Source: Bosea sp. 124 (GTDB lineage Bacteria > Pseudomonadota > Alphaproteobacteria > Rhizobiales > Beijerinckiaceae). From it: a stretch of 64,000 nucleotides of DNA. Below are positions 52,187 to 60,795 of this stretch, piece by piece. Each line of letters opens with the position of its first letter. The stretch's first letter is position 1. Location: NCBI RefSeq assembly GCF_003046175.1, contig NZ_PZZM01000001.1, forward strand, positions 3,427,001 through 3,491,000, read 5' to 3'. The notes under the pieces were generated by a model. That model searched no databases. It was given only the letters and a program-made list of their open reading frames with translations, and had not been told where the DNA came from. A program made the translations under genes and the position numbers.

Positions 52187-52379
52187 TCCTCACGGGCCTG
52201 CGGCGAGGGGTGTTCGCGGCGAAGGCCCGGCATGACTTCATAGCCGGTTATCGCGGGGCGGTCACCTGTCGTATTGCATTGCGGTATAGCCGTTTCGGCC
52301 GATCCGGTGCCCAGCGGCGATGGCGTCTTCAACTCGTCCGCGCTAGCTCTTTGCTGCCGATCATCCAGGGAAATCAACC

Positions 52380-53129
52380 ATGACGATCACCATTGCCACC
52401 CCCCAGAGCCGGCGGATCGCACGCGGCGGCAAGGCGATCTATGGGGCGCCGCTGGGCATCCTGATGCTGGAGGCGCGATTTCCGCGGATTCTGGGCGATA
52501 TGGGCAATGGCGCCACCTGGCCCTTCCCTGTGCTGTACCGGGTCGTTGGCGGTGCCAGCCCCGACAAGGTCGTGCTCAAGGGCGCGGCCGGGTTGCTGCC
52601 GGACTTCATCGCGGCGGCGCAGGATCTCGTCCGGCTCGGTGCCGAAGCCATCACCACGAATTGCGGCTTCCTGTCGCTGTTCCAGCGCGAGCTGGCGGCG
52701 GCGGTCGGCGTGCCGGTAGCGACCTCTTCGCTGATGCAGGTGCCCTGGGTGCAGGCGACGCTACCGCCCGGCAAGCGCGTCGGGTTGGTCACGGTCTCGG
52801 CCGGCAGCTTGAGCCCTGCGCATCTCGAAGGCGCGGGGGTGCCGCTCGACACGCCGGTCGCCGGCACGGAGAACGGGGTCGAGTTCTTCCGGGTGCTGAT
52901 CAAGGCAGAGAAGGACGACATGGACATCGATCTGGCGGAGCGCGATGTCGTCAACGCGGCGTTGGATTTGATCGCGCGGCATCCCGATATCGGGGCGATC
53001 GTGCTCGAATGCACGAACATGCCGCCCTATGCCGCGGCGGTTCAGGCTGCGACCGGTCTGCCGGTCCATGACATCTATTCGATGATCACATGGTTCCATA
53101 CGGGTCTAAGACCGCGCGTTTTTAGATAG
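52380..53129 (+). CDS. Aspartate/glutamate racemase-family protein
   Basis: 249 residues. The two-cysteine active-site pattern is kept: C95 in AITTNCGFLSLFQRE and C211 in GAIVLECTNMPPYAAAV. IRRGGKAIYGAPLGILMLE-like opening and a mid-protein GKRVGLVTVSAGSLSPAHL fit the Asp/Glu/hydantoin racemase superfamily. The exact substrate cannot be told; many members are hydantoin or arylmalonate enzymes. It follows a 193-base divergent promoter region shared with the FnrN-type gene. Confidence 0.85.
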   Translation: MTITIATPQSRRIARGGKAIYGAPLGILMLEARFPRILGDMGNGATWPFPVLYRVVGGASPDKVVLKGAAGLLPDFIAAAQDLVRLGAEAITTNCGFLSLFQRELAAAVGVPVATSSLMQVPWVQATLPPGKRVGLVTVSAGSLSPAHLEGAGVPLDTPVAGTENGVEFFRVLIKAEKDDMDIDLAERDVVNAALDLIARHPDIGAIVLECTNMPPYAAAVQAATGLPVHDIYSMITWFHTGLRPRVFR

Positions 53130-53378
53130 AAGATCGGACCGAGCCGGGACACGCTCGCCTGTCTGTTATCTCGCTTTCGCGCGAGCGCTTGCATTGGGTG
53201 ATCTTTTGCAGCGACAAAGATAGCGGCGCGAGCCATCGTGCGGGTCTATTAAACGAGTTTTACTCGAAAGGCAGAGCCAGAAATATGAGCTCTGAGGTCA
53301 ATGTCGAAATGGGGCTCTGGGTATCAGCGTGAAGCGTGCCCCGTCCTCGATCCGAGTCGTAATTCTTTGGGTTCACCA

Positions 53379-53792
53379 ATGGCGAGCCTACTGAAATTAT
53401 TGGGAGCCGTGATCGCGAAACAGATGGTGTCAGAACGAAACGTTGGCAGCTCAAGCTATAGGTTGCTGACGCTAAGGATTCTCACTTTCATTGGACTGTC
53501 TCTGCCAAGTATTGCTTCGGTAGGCGCGGCAGAGCAGGCTCTTGTTTTTATGAACGGTACTTGGATCGGTGAGGGATATATGCTCACACTAGACACTGAC
53601 CGGATGCAGGGAAATCAGCGAGCTGATTTACCTTTTCAACGTGAACCACTCCTATTGAGGAACGTATCAGCAAAGATGGTGGTCTTCGATATTGGGACAA
53701 GCCGATTCATCGGGTTGTTCGATCGCGATAATCTGACGTTGACGGGCCTTTCTTTCGATCGTAACATTCGCTTGCGTCGCGTGAAGCCTTAA
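53379..53792 (+). CDS. Hypothetical exported protein
   Basis: 137 residues from the ATG at 53379. A hydrophobic segment TLRILTFIGLSLPSIASVGAA ending in AxA suggests a late signal peptide or anchor. The mature part (MNGTWIGEGYMLTLDTDRM ... KMVVFDIGTSRFIGLFDRDNLTLTGLSFDRNIRLRRV) has alternating beta-strand character, compatible with a small beta-barrel. AT-richer than the neighbours and flanked by IS remnants, so it may be imported. No family recognised. Confidence 0.4.
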   Translation: MASLLKLLGAVIAKQMVSERNVGSSSYRLLTLRILTFIGLSLPSIASVGAAEQALVFMNGTWIGEGYMLTLDTDRMQGNQRADLPFQREPLLLRNVSAKMVVFDIGTSRFIGLFDRDNLTLTGLSFDRNIRLRRVKP

Positions 53793-53946
53793 GAATTGCC
53801 ATTTAGTTCTCGCAATCGCGACTCGACCCAGGATCTCTTTTCTCAAAAACTTACAGGCAAAATTTCCTTTTCTGGTCGTGATTGGCCGGCGTCGTTTTCA
53901 ATGGAAAAGCGATACTGATCGATTCAACCCAGCTTGGGCGGTGTTC

Positions 53947-54211
53947 TACTAGGCCGTAAACCCATAAGCGCGAGGGGCCGATTCCAGCGGCGGCGTTTTC
54001 GTGATTCAAGCTCCGAAAGAAGAGTTTGGCGATGGGACGCTACGAACTCAGCGATTTCGAATGGATGGCGATCGAGCCGCATCTTCCCAATAAGCCGCGC
54101 GGCGTGCCGCGGGTCAATGATCGCCGGGTTCTGAACGGCATCTTCTGGGTGCTTCGATCGGGTCGGCCCTGGGCGGACGTGGCGGCGCGCTACGGCCCGC
54201 CGTCCAGATAG
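53947..54211 (+). mobile_element. IS5-family (IS427 group-like) fragment
   Basis: The GGCCGTAAACCCATAA sequence near 53952 looks like the left end of an IS427-type element, and the following frame (ATG at 54032, GRYELSDFEWMAIEPHLPNKPRGVPRVNDRRVLNGIFWVLRSG) is the N-terminal DUF4096 part of its transposase. Relatives continue about 60-200 residues; here the frame leaves the family after AARYGP at about 54200 and stops. It is a truncated copy ending against the 3' end of the FkbM gene. Confidence 0.75.
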
Positions 54212-54945
54212 ATGCTCTTCACATGCGCATTGATGGCGGCGATGTCGGGCAGGGTGCCGCCATTGCGTTCGCGCAGATGACCCTCGTGCCAGTACCAGTC
54301 GTCGAAGCCGACATTCAGCCGGTGATAACCGGCCTCGGCGAGCAGGGTGCGCATGGTCTCGCGACGTGGTTCGACGAAGTTATGCTCGATGGTGAAGAGC
54401 GCGATGGCCTGCCGGGCGAGATCGATCGTTCTGAGGATGTCGAGCTCCGAGCCCTCGGTGTCGAGCGAGACATAGTCGAAACCGGCTTCGCCGCTGCCAT
54501 CGGCCTGCGCCATCGCGTCGAAGGTGACGGTCTCGACGGTGATCAGGCCATTCTCGCTGATCGCCTGTCTTCGATGCTCGGCATAGCCGTCGGCCTCGGC
54601 ATATTCGGCGAGCGTGCCGATCTCCTGCGAGGCGACGAAGGAGAGGAACTGCCCGCCCTCGCGATGAACGGCGCGTTCGAGGCAGGTCGCGCGGCGGCTG
54701 GCGGCGAGCTTCGCGAACAGGAGCGGGTTCGGCTCGACCAGCACGCCGCTCCAGCCATGGTCGGTCTCCAGGTAGAAGGTGTTGCTGTGGAGAATGCCGT
54801 CGAAGGCGCCGATCTCGGCGAAGCGCCCGCCACGCCGACCCTCGCACATCGCCAGAACCCAGCGCTCCTGCTCGATCTGCGCGTTGGTCGGGGTTTCGAA
54901 GGCGGCCTGCCAGGAGAGGCGGGGAGCGGATGGTCCGGACGGCAC
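54190..54945 (-). CDS. FkbM-family methyltransferase, second copy
   Basis: 251 residues. Motifs: GGRFAEIGAFDGILHSNTFYLE (SAM loop), GVLVEPNPLLFAKLAASR, and FDYVSLDTEGSELDILRTI, a variant of the FkbM D-x-E-G box. It is shorter than the copy at 38057-38965 and not close to it. The 3' end overlaps the IS5 fragment by 22 bases, so the natural C-terminus may have been replaced by insertion-derived sequence (ends YLDGGP). Target unknown. Confidence 0.8.
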   Translation of the reverse strand: MPSGPSAPRLSWQAAFETPTNAQIEQERWVLAMCEGRRGGRFAEIGAFDGILHSNTFYLETDHGWSGVLVEPNPLLFAKLAASRRATCLERAVHREGGQFLSFVASQEIGTLAEYAEADGYAEHRRQAISENGLITVETVTFDAMAQADGSGEAGFDYVSLDTEGSELDILRTIDLARQAIALFTIEHNFVEPRRETMRTLLAEAGYHRLNVGFDDWYWHEGHLRERNGGTLPDIAAINAHVKSIYLDGGP

Positions 54946-55005
54946 GATGAATGTCTCCCGAGGGCGGGATGACAGCCTAGGTCAGCGCCCTCGCAGAAGG
55001 AACCT

Positions 55006-55056
55006 CATCGTCATCCCGGATCGGCGCGGCTGCGCCGCTTGTCCGGGATGATGACG
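55006..55056. repeat. Palindromic intergenic repeat, short copy
   Basis: Imperfect palindrome: TCATCCCGGATCGGCGCGG on the left and CCGCTTGTCCGGGATGATGA on the right around a GCGCC centre. Same family as 56863-56969 and 59827-59913. Such repeats are scattered between genes in Hyphomicrobiales chromosomes. Confidence 0.75.
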
Positions 55057-55092
55057 CGAATGGCCATCCCTGCGGAGGCACGTTGATTTGCC

Positions 55093-56823
55093 TCAGTGAA
55101 TCTCCGGCTCCGGAATCTTTGCCGTGCCCTCGAGATAGTCGAAGTCGCAGCCCTTGTCGGCCTGGCGGATATGGGCGGCCGACATCTTTCCATAGCCGCG
55201 CGGATAGTCGCGGTCGGGCGGTGTCCATGTCTTCAGGCGCCCGGCGATCTCGGCGTCGGTCAGGTTGACCGAGATGGTTCGGGCCTCGACGTCGACGCTG
55301 ATGACGTCGCCGGTCCGGACCGCCGCGAGCGGACCCTTGATATAGGCCTCGGGCGCGACGTGCAGGACGCAAGCGCCGTAGCTGGTGCCCGACATGCGGG
55401 CGTCAGAGATGCGCAGCATGTCGCGCACGCCCTGCTTCAGGAGCTTGCGCGGGATCGGCATCATGCCCCATTCCGGCATGCCGGGGCCGCCGACGGGGCC
55501 GCAATTCTTCAGGACCATGATGTGATCGGCGGTGACGTCGAGCGTCTCGTCGTTCACCGCCTTCATCATCGCATCGTAATCCTCGAAGACGAGCGCGGGG
55601 CCGGCATGCTTCAGCAGGCGCGGCTCGGCGGCCGAGGGCTTGATGACGCAGCCATCGGGCGCAATGTTGCCCTTGAGCACGGCGAGCCCGTTTTCGGTCG
55701 AGACGGCCCTGTCGAGCGGCCGGATGACGTTGTCGTCATAGACGGTGGCGAGCGCGATCGTTTCTGCGATCGGCCTGCCGGTCACGGTCATGGCGTCGGT
55801 GTGGAGCTTGCTCTCGAGCTGCTTCAGCAGGGCTGGCAGGCCGCCGGCATAGAAAAAGTCCTCCATCAGGAATTCGCCCGATGGTCGCAGATTGGCGATG
55901 ACCGGGACCGTGCGCGAGAACTTGTCGAAATCGTCCGGCGTCAGCGAGACGCCGGCACGGCCGGCCATGGCGATCAGGTGGATGATGGCATTGGTCGAGC
56001 CGGCCACCGCCATGTGCACGGTCAGCGCGTTCTCGAAGCTCTTGCGCGTCAGGATGCGGTCGGGCGTCAGATCCTCCCAGACCATCTCGACGATGCGCTT
56101 GCCGGCAGCGGCGGCCATGCGGGGATGCGCTGCATCGGCGGCGGGGATGGCGGAGGCGCCCGGCAACGTCAGACCCAGCACCTCGGCATGGCTCATCATG
56201 GTCGCCGCCGTGCCCATCACCATGCAGGTGCCATGCGAGCGGGCGATGCCGCTTTCCATGTCCTTCCACTGGTCGTCGGTGATGTTGCCGGCTTCCTTCT
56301 CGGCCCAGTATTTCCAGACGTCGGCGCCGGACCCCAGCACCTTGCCGGCCCAGTTGCCGCGCAGCATCGGCCCGGCGGGCACGAAGATGAAGGGCAGGCC
56401 GGCGCTGCAGGCGCCCATGATGAGCGCTGGCGTGGACTTGTCGCAGCCGCCGAGCAGCACGGCGCCGTCGAGCGGGTGGGAGCGGATCGATTCCTCGGTC
56501 TCCATCGCCAGGAAGTTGCGATAGAGCATCGTCGTCGGCTTCTGGTACTGCTCCGAGACCGACATCACGGGGATTTCGACCGGGAAGCCTCCGCTAGCCC
56601 AGACGGCGCGCTTCACCGCGTCCGCACGGTCGCGCAGATGGGTGTGGCAGGGGTTGATCTCGGACCAGGTGTTGATGATGCCGATGACCGGCTTGCCCAT
56701 GAACTCGTCATGGCCGAAGCCCATCTGCAGCGCCCGCGAGCGATGGCCGAAGGAGCGCAAATCGCTGGCGCCGAACCAGCGCTTCGAGCGCAGCGTGTCG
56801 GGCGTCTTGCGGGGGTGGGACAT
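55093..56823 (-). CDS. IlvD/Edd-family sugar-acid dehydratase
   Basis: 576 residues from the ATG at 56823, 8 bases after GAGG; a second ATG at 56829 is too close to it. Iron-sulfur cysteines at C59 (EINPCHTH), C127 (LLGGCDKSTPA) and C199 (SHGTCMVMGTA) match the family. The NTWSEINPC and NCGPVGGPGMPEWG blocks are standard. The surrounding aldolase and lactonase genes point to a sugar-acid (aldonate, e.g. arabinonate-like) dehydratase rather than branched-chain amino-acid synthesis, giving a 2-keto-3-deoxy acid. Confidence 0.9.
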   Translation of the reverse strand: MSHPRKTPDTLRSKRWFGASDLRSFGHRSRALQMGFGHDEFMGKPVIGIINTWSEINPCHTHLRDRADAVKRAVWASGGFPVEIPVMSVSEQYQKPTTMLYRNFLAMETEESIRSHPLDGAVLLGGCDKSTPALIMGACSAGLPFIFVPAGPMLRGNWAGKVLGSGADVWKYWAEKEAGNITDDQWKDMESGIARSHGTCMVMGTAATMMSHAEVLGLTLPGASAIPAADAAHPRMAAAAGKRIVEMVWEDLTPDRILTRKSFENALTVHMAVAGSTNAIIHLIAMAGRAGVSLTPDDFDKFSRTVPVIANLRPSGEFLMEDFFYAGGLPALLKQLESKLHTDAMTVTGRPIAETIALATVYDDNVIRPLDRAVSTENGLAVLKGNIAPDGCVIKPSAAEPRLLKHAGPALVFEDYDAMMKAVNDETLDVTADHIMVLKNCGPVGGPGMPEWGMMPIPRKLLKQGVRDMLRISDARMSGTSYGACVLHVAPEAYIKGPLAAVRTGDVISVDVEARTISVNLTDAEIAGRLKTWTPPDRDYPRGYGKMSAAHIRQADKGCDFDYLEGTAKIPEPEIH

Positions 56824-56862
56824 CGGCATTTCCTCGGGTCGTTTTCTTGAATCATTCTACGC

Positions 56863-56969
56863 CGTCATTGCGGGCGTAGCGAAGCGGAGACCCGGAATCC
56901 ATCGTAAGACCTTGCGCTTTGCGATGGATCCGGGATCGGCGCCGCTTCGCGGCTTGCCCGGGATGACGG
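56863..56969. repeat. Palindromic intergenic repeat, long copy
   Basis: About 107 bases with CGTCATTGCGGGCGTAGCG at one end and TTGCCCGGGATGACGG at the other. An inner pair GGAATCCATCG ... CGATGGATCCGGG forms a second stem. It lies between the dehydratase and aldolase genes; its transcript could fold into a long hairpin. Confidence 0.8.
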
Positions 56970-56987
56970 GGAGGGTGTGAGAGAGGT

Positions 56988-57920
56988 CTACTCCGCCGCC
57001 GCGCGCAGCGCGCCCCAGCCGGAGACGATCTGGCGCAGTTCGGACTTCTCGGCCGCGTTCAGTTCCGGCAGGCCGGGCAGGCGGACAGGGCCGACCGGCG
57101 TGCCCAACAGCCCGAGCGCCTCCTTGACCACGGTGACATTGGCGCCGTTGCCATATTTGGTGCGCAGCGTTTCGAAGCCGGCGATGGCATCGACCTCGAC
57201 GCGGGCGGCGGCGTAGTCGCCTTTTTCCAGCGCGTGCCAGACGGCCAGCGAACGCTCGGGCGCGACATTGATCAGGCCGGAGGTGAAGCCGCGGGCGCCG
57301 AGCGCATAGAAGGGCGCGGCCCAGCCCTCGGCGAGGCCGCAGATCCAGTTCGCACTTGTGCCCTGCGTGGCGCGCACGCATTCGGCCAGCAGCATCATGT
57401 TGTTCGAGGCGAACTTCACGCCGGCGACGTTCGGGTGGGTCGCGACGCGGACGAGGTCCTTCACGCCGATCGCATCGGAGCGGATATAGGCCACGAGCGG
57501 GAGCGTCAGTGCCTCGGCGATGGCGATGATGTAGTCGGCCTGGGATTGCGGTGCCGCAAAGGGGTCGAGCGGGTGATGCACCATCACCGCATCGCAGCCC
57601 GCCGTGGCGGCGAGCTTGCCGGTCGAGACCGCCTCCCTGAGCGAGCGGCCGATGCCGGCCGTGACCCGCGCCCTGCCGGCAGCGGCTTCGGCGGCGACCG
57701 CATGGCTGCGCACGACCTCGTCGGTCGTCATGGGATAGAACTCGCCGGTGTTGCCGGCCGAGACGATGTTGTGAATGCCGGCTTGTGCGATACGGGCAAC
57801 GATTTTGCCCGTCACCGCCCAGTCGGCCTCGCCATCGGCGCTCCAGGCCGTGACATGCACGCCCGAGATGCCGCGCAGCGCCGTCCTCAGGGCGTCCCGG
57901 CGACCCTTGTCATTCGTCAT
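56988..57920 (-). CDS. Dihydrodipicolinate-synthase-like aldolase
   Basis: 310 residues. TIM-barrel class I aldolase: K169 (Schiff base) in AGVKFASNN, Y145 in LVAYIRSD, and the GNTGEF carboxylate loop at 56-61. Family members cleave or dehydrate 2-keto-3-deoxy sugar acids, the product of the dehydratase on the same strand. The GntR stop overlaps its start by 11 bases. The end product is probably pyruvate or 2-oxoglutarate semialdehyde plus an aldehyde. Confidence 0.88.
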   Translation of the reverse strand: MTNDKGRRDALRTALRGISGVHVTAWSADGEADWAVTGKIVARIAQAGIHNIVSAGNTGEFYPMTTDEVVRSHAVAAEAAAGRARVTAGIGRSLREAVSTGKLAATAGCDAVMVHHPLDPFAAPQSQADYIIAIAEALTLPLVAYIRSDAIGVKDLVRVATHPNVAGVKFASNNMMLLAECVRATQGTSANWICGLAEGWAAPFYALGARGFTSGLINVAPERSLAVWHALEKGDYAAARVEVDAIAGFETLRTKYGNGANVTVVKEALGLLGTPVGPVRLPGLPELNAAEKSELRQIVSGWGALRAAAE

Positions 57921-58614
57921 AGTTCAACCCTTCCGCATCGGCGCCGAAGACCTGCCGCACATGGGCTTTCGCCGAGCGGACGATGTGGGCGCGCATCCGT
58001 TGTTCCGCGAGCGCGGGCTCCCTTGCCCTCAGCGCGTCGAAAATCGAGCGATGTTCCTCGAAGCCCTGGCCGCGTTCGGACGGTTCGGACAAAAGCGCGA
58101 TGCGCTGGGCGTGATCGTACATGCGCTGGCCGTCGAGCCGTCGCTCCAGATAAGTGCAGCCGGAAATGCGGTGGATCGCGCCGTGATAGGCCTCGTTCAG
58201 CGTGACGATGTCCTCAAGCGCGCTGTGCTGCGTGGCGTGGGCCATCTCCTCGATCAGGCGCGCGATCTCGGCGATGTCGGCGTCGCTTACCCGGTTGGCG
58301 GCGATATGGGTCATGACGCTTTCGAGCGCGGCGCGGCCGAGCGCCATCTCCAGGGCCTGACGTGCCGAGAATTCGACGAAGACGCCGCGGCGCGCCTCGG
58401 TGCGGACCAGCCCCTCGCTTTCCAGCCGGCGGATGGCATCCTTCACGGGGGTGGTACTGACACCGAGCATTTCGGCCAGATGACGCTCGTTCAGGCGTTC
58501 GCCGTTGCGGAACCGGCCCGCGACGATCGCCCGGCGCAGGCGCTCATGCACATGCTCGCGCAGGGAGCGCAGCAGATGCGGCGCGACAGGTTCGATCGTG
58601 AGCGGCTCAGACAT
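57910..58614 (-). CDS. GntR-family (FCD) transcriptional regulator
   Basis: 234 residues from the ATG at 58614 (GGAA 9 bases upstream; an ATG at 58710 would extend it into the promoter region). Winged-helix: LRSLREHVHERLRRAIVAGRFRNGERLNERHLAEMLGVSTTPVKDAIRRLESEGLV. The FCD ligand domain has EMALGRAALESVMTHIAANR and LNEAYHGAIHRISG (N and His metal-type ligands). It is likely to sense a sugar acid or its keto-deoxy intermediate and to control both divergent units. Confidence 0.92.
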   Translation of the reverse strand: MSEPLTIEPVAPHLLRSLREHVHERLRRAIVAGRFRNGERLNERHLAEMLGVSTTPVKDAIRRLESEGLVRTEARRGVFVEFSARQALEMALGRAALESVMTHIAANRVSDADIAEIARLIEEMAHATQHSALEDIVTLNEAYHGAIHRISGCTYLERRLDGQRMYDHAQRIALLSEPSERGQGFEEHRSIFDALRAREPALAEQRMRAHIVRSAKAHVRQVFGADAEGLNYDE

Positions 58615-58721
58615 CGTGGTTCCGACAGGTGGCGCGGATGGCGACCGCGAATCCCGCTGGAGGTCGCGCGGCCCTGACGCCATCCCCGCATCACTCACCA
58701 CAAAGGACAAGCGGCATCAAG

Positions 58722-58746
58722 TCTGAAATTTCAGATTTCAAATCTG
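58722..58746. promoter_or_regulatory. Double palindrome, likely operator of the GntR/FCD regulator
   Basis: TCTGAAATTTCAGA (58722-58735) is a perfect 14-bp palindrome and CAGATTT-C-AAATCTG (58732-58746) a second one overlapping it by four bases, both in the 228-base gap between the divergent GntR gene and the Bug gene. GntR/FCD proteins bind short A/T-centred palindromes as dimers; two overlapping ones suggest cooperative or two-sided binding. A weak TTTCAA-16-TATGTC promoter overlaps it. Confidence 0.55.
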
Positions 58747-58842
58747 GAATCCTGTGCTATGTCCGCCATCAAGGGCCCGGTAACGGGCCACGCCGGCCGC
58801 GAACGCGCCGGCGCGAGGACACGCAAAACGGGAGGATTACCG

Positions 58843-59814
58843 ATGACGATGACACGCAGGGCGATGATCGCCGCGGCATGCCTGCTGAGCGCTCCGGCCG
58901 CGCTGGCGCAGGCCGACTATCCGGGCGGCAAGGTGGTGACCATCGTGGTGCCGTTCGCAGCGGGTGGCACGACCGATCTGCTCGGTCGCGTGCTGGCAGA
59001 CCGGCTCGGCGCCAGGCTTGGTGGCAAGTTCATCGTCGAGAACCGGCCCGGCGCCGGCGGCAACACCGGCGTGGCGGCTGTCGCCCGTTCGACGCCTGAC
59101 GGCTATACCCTGACCATGGGCACGGTTTCGACCCATGCGATCAACCCGGCCGTCTACGCCAAGATGCCGTTCGACCACATCAAGGACTTTTCGCCGATCT
59201 CACAGGTCGCGAGCGTTCCCAACATCCTGATGGTCAATGTCGACCTGCCGGTGAAGACCGTTCCGGAACTGATCGACCTGCTCAAGAAAAACCCGAACAA
59301 ATATTCGTTCGGTTCGTCGGGAGCCGGCACCTCGACCCATATGGCGGCGGAACTCTTCAAGGTCTCGACCGGCACCGACATGGTGCATGTGCCCTATCGT
59401 TCGAGCGGGCAGGTGACGCAGGACCTGCTCTCGGGCCAGATCCAGATCACCTTCGACAACATCACCATCGCCTGGCCGCATGTCGAGGCCGGCAAGATCA
59501 GGGCGCTGGCGACCGCCACGCCCGAACGCCTCGCCGTCGCCAAGGACATGCCCGCGCTGGCCGAGTTCATTCCGGGCTACGCGGCGGCCTCCTGGCATGG
59601 CTTCTTCGCGCCATCGGGCGTGCCCAAGGAGATCGTGGCCAAGCTCTCGGCGGAAACGCAGGCGATCATGCGCGAGCCGGCCGTCATCGAGCAGATGAAG
59701 AAGCTCGGCGTCGATCCCGTCGGTTCGAGCCAGGAGCAGTTCACCGCTCACATCGCGGCCGAAACCAAGCGCTGGGCCGATGTGGCGCAGAAGGCGAATG
59801 TCCGGATCGAGTGA
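58843..59814 (+). CDS. Bug/TctC-family periplasmic solute-binding protein
   Basis: 323 residues from the ATG at 58843, placed after GGGAGGA; signal peptide TRRAMIAAACLLSAPAALAQ. The Bug signature GGKVVTIVVPFAAGGTTDLLGRVLADRL and KFIVENRPGAGGNTGV (with the G-x-A-G-G-T-D loop) is clear, as are MHVPYRSSGQVTQDLLSGQIQ. These proteins feed tripartite tricarboxylate transporters or act as sensors; no TctA/TctB genes are visible here. It probably binds the sugar acid or related carboxylate. Confidence 0.92.
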   Translation: MTMTRRAMIAAACLLSAPAALAQADYPGGKVVTIVVPFAAGGTTDLLGRVLADRLGARLGGKFIVENRPGAGGNTGVAAVARSTPDGYTLTMGTVSTHAINPAVYAKMPFDHIKDFSPISQVASVPNILMVNVDLPVKTVPELIDLLKKNPNKYSFGSSGAGTSTHMAAELFKVSTGTDMVHVPYRSSGQVTQDLLSGQIQITFDNITIAWPHVEAGKIRALATATPERLAVAKDMPALAEFIPGYAAASWHGFFAPSGVPKEIVAKLSAETQAIMREPAVIEQMKKLGVDPVGSSQEQFTAHIAAETKRWADVAQKANVRIE

Positions 59815-59826
59815 TCCGCCGCAGCA

Positions 59827-59913
59827 GGCGTCATGGTCGGGCTTGCCCCGACCATCTCGGGAACCAGAGGTACCTGGTCATGAGATTCTCGGGGCAAGCC
59901 CGGGAATGACGCC
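59827..59913. repeat. Palindromic intergenic repeat, third copy
   Basis: GCGTCATGGTCGGGCTTGCCCCGACCATCTCGGG is followed by a spacer and GAGATTCTCGGGGCAAGCCCGGGAATGACGC. It shares the terminal CGTCAT/ATGACG and the GGGCTTGCCC-type centre with the two other copies. Lies between the Bug gene and the RraA-like gene. Confidence 0.75.
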
Positions 59914-59955
59914 CGCTCCACGTCTACCGCGTAACGAAAACCGGACAACGCCGCC

Positions 59956-60675
59956 ATGACATCGACTGCCCTCACCGACGACAACCGCACCAAGCTCAAG
60001 CGCGTCTCGACCGCGACGCTGACGACGGCCCTGTTCAAGCGCGGATTCCGCAATGTCTTCATCCAGGACGTGCGGCCGCTGAGCCAGAAGTCCGAGTCGA
60101 TGGTCGGGGAGGCGTTCACGCTGCGCTACATCCCGGCGCGGGAGGATCTCGATCATCTCGGCACATTCGAGGGCACGCAGCATCCGCAGCGCCGCGCAGT
60201 CGAAGACTGCCCGGCGGGCCATGTCATGGTGATCGACAGCCGCAAGGACCCGCGCGCGGCGTCCGCCGGCGGCATCCTGGTGTCGCGGCTGATGCAGCGC
60301 GGCGTCGCCGGCATCGTCACCGATGGCGGCCTGCGCGACTCGCCCGAGATCGCCGGGATGGCGATCCCGGCCTATCACAACCGACCGAGCGCGCCGACGA
60401 ATCTGATCCGCCACCATGCGCTCGACATCAATGCGCCGATCGCCTGCGGCGACGTCGCGGTCTATCCCGGCGACATCATCGTCGGCGACGGGGAAGGCGT
60501 CTGCGTCATCCCCGCCCATCTCGCCAACGAGATCGCGCCGGAGGTCTACGAGCAGACGGCCTATGAGGATTTCGTCGCTGAACGCGTGCGCGGCGGCCAG
60601 GGCCTGTTCGGACTCTATCCGGCCAATGCCGAGACCAAGGCCGAATTCGCGAAATGGCGGCCCGGCTGGTCCTGA
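59956..60675 (+). CDS. RraA-like / 4-hydroxy-4-methyl-2-oxoglutarate aldolase family protein
   Basis: 239 residues. The RraA/HMG-aldolase fold is marked by SAGGILVSRLMQRGVAGIVTDGGLRDS, with R127 and D128 as the pyruvate/metal-binding pair. True RraA lacks catalysis and inhibits RNase E; related proteins cleave 4-hydroxy-2-oxo acids. In a sugar-acid locus an aldolase or decarboxylase-like step is more likely. 140 bases after the Bug gene across the repeat. Confidence 0.8.
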   Translation: MTSTALTDDNRTKLKRVSTATLTTALFKRGFRNVFIQDVRPLSQKSESMVGEAFTLRYIPAREDLDHLGTFEGTQHPQRRAVEDCPAGHVMVIDSRKDPRAASAGGILVSRLMQRGVAGIVTDGGLRDSPEIAGMAIPAYHNRPSAPTNLIRHHALDINAPIACGDVAVYPGDIIVGDGEGVCVIPAHLANEIAPEVYEQTAYEDFVAERVRGGQGLFGLYPANAETKAEFAKWRPGWS

Positions 60676-60795
60676 GCGCAGGCCGGACACTCATCCGAGA
60701 AGACGGCGAAGCCGGCCGCGACACGGGCTGACAGGGACGCTGCCACCGCGGCGCGTCTCGCCATGACCAGAACCATAAAAAACGTGGAGGGAACA

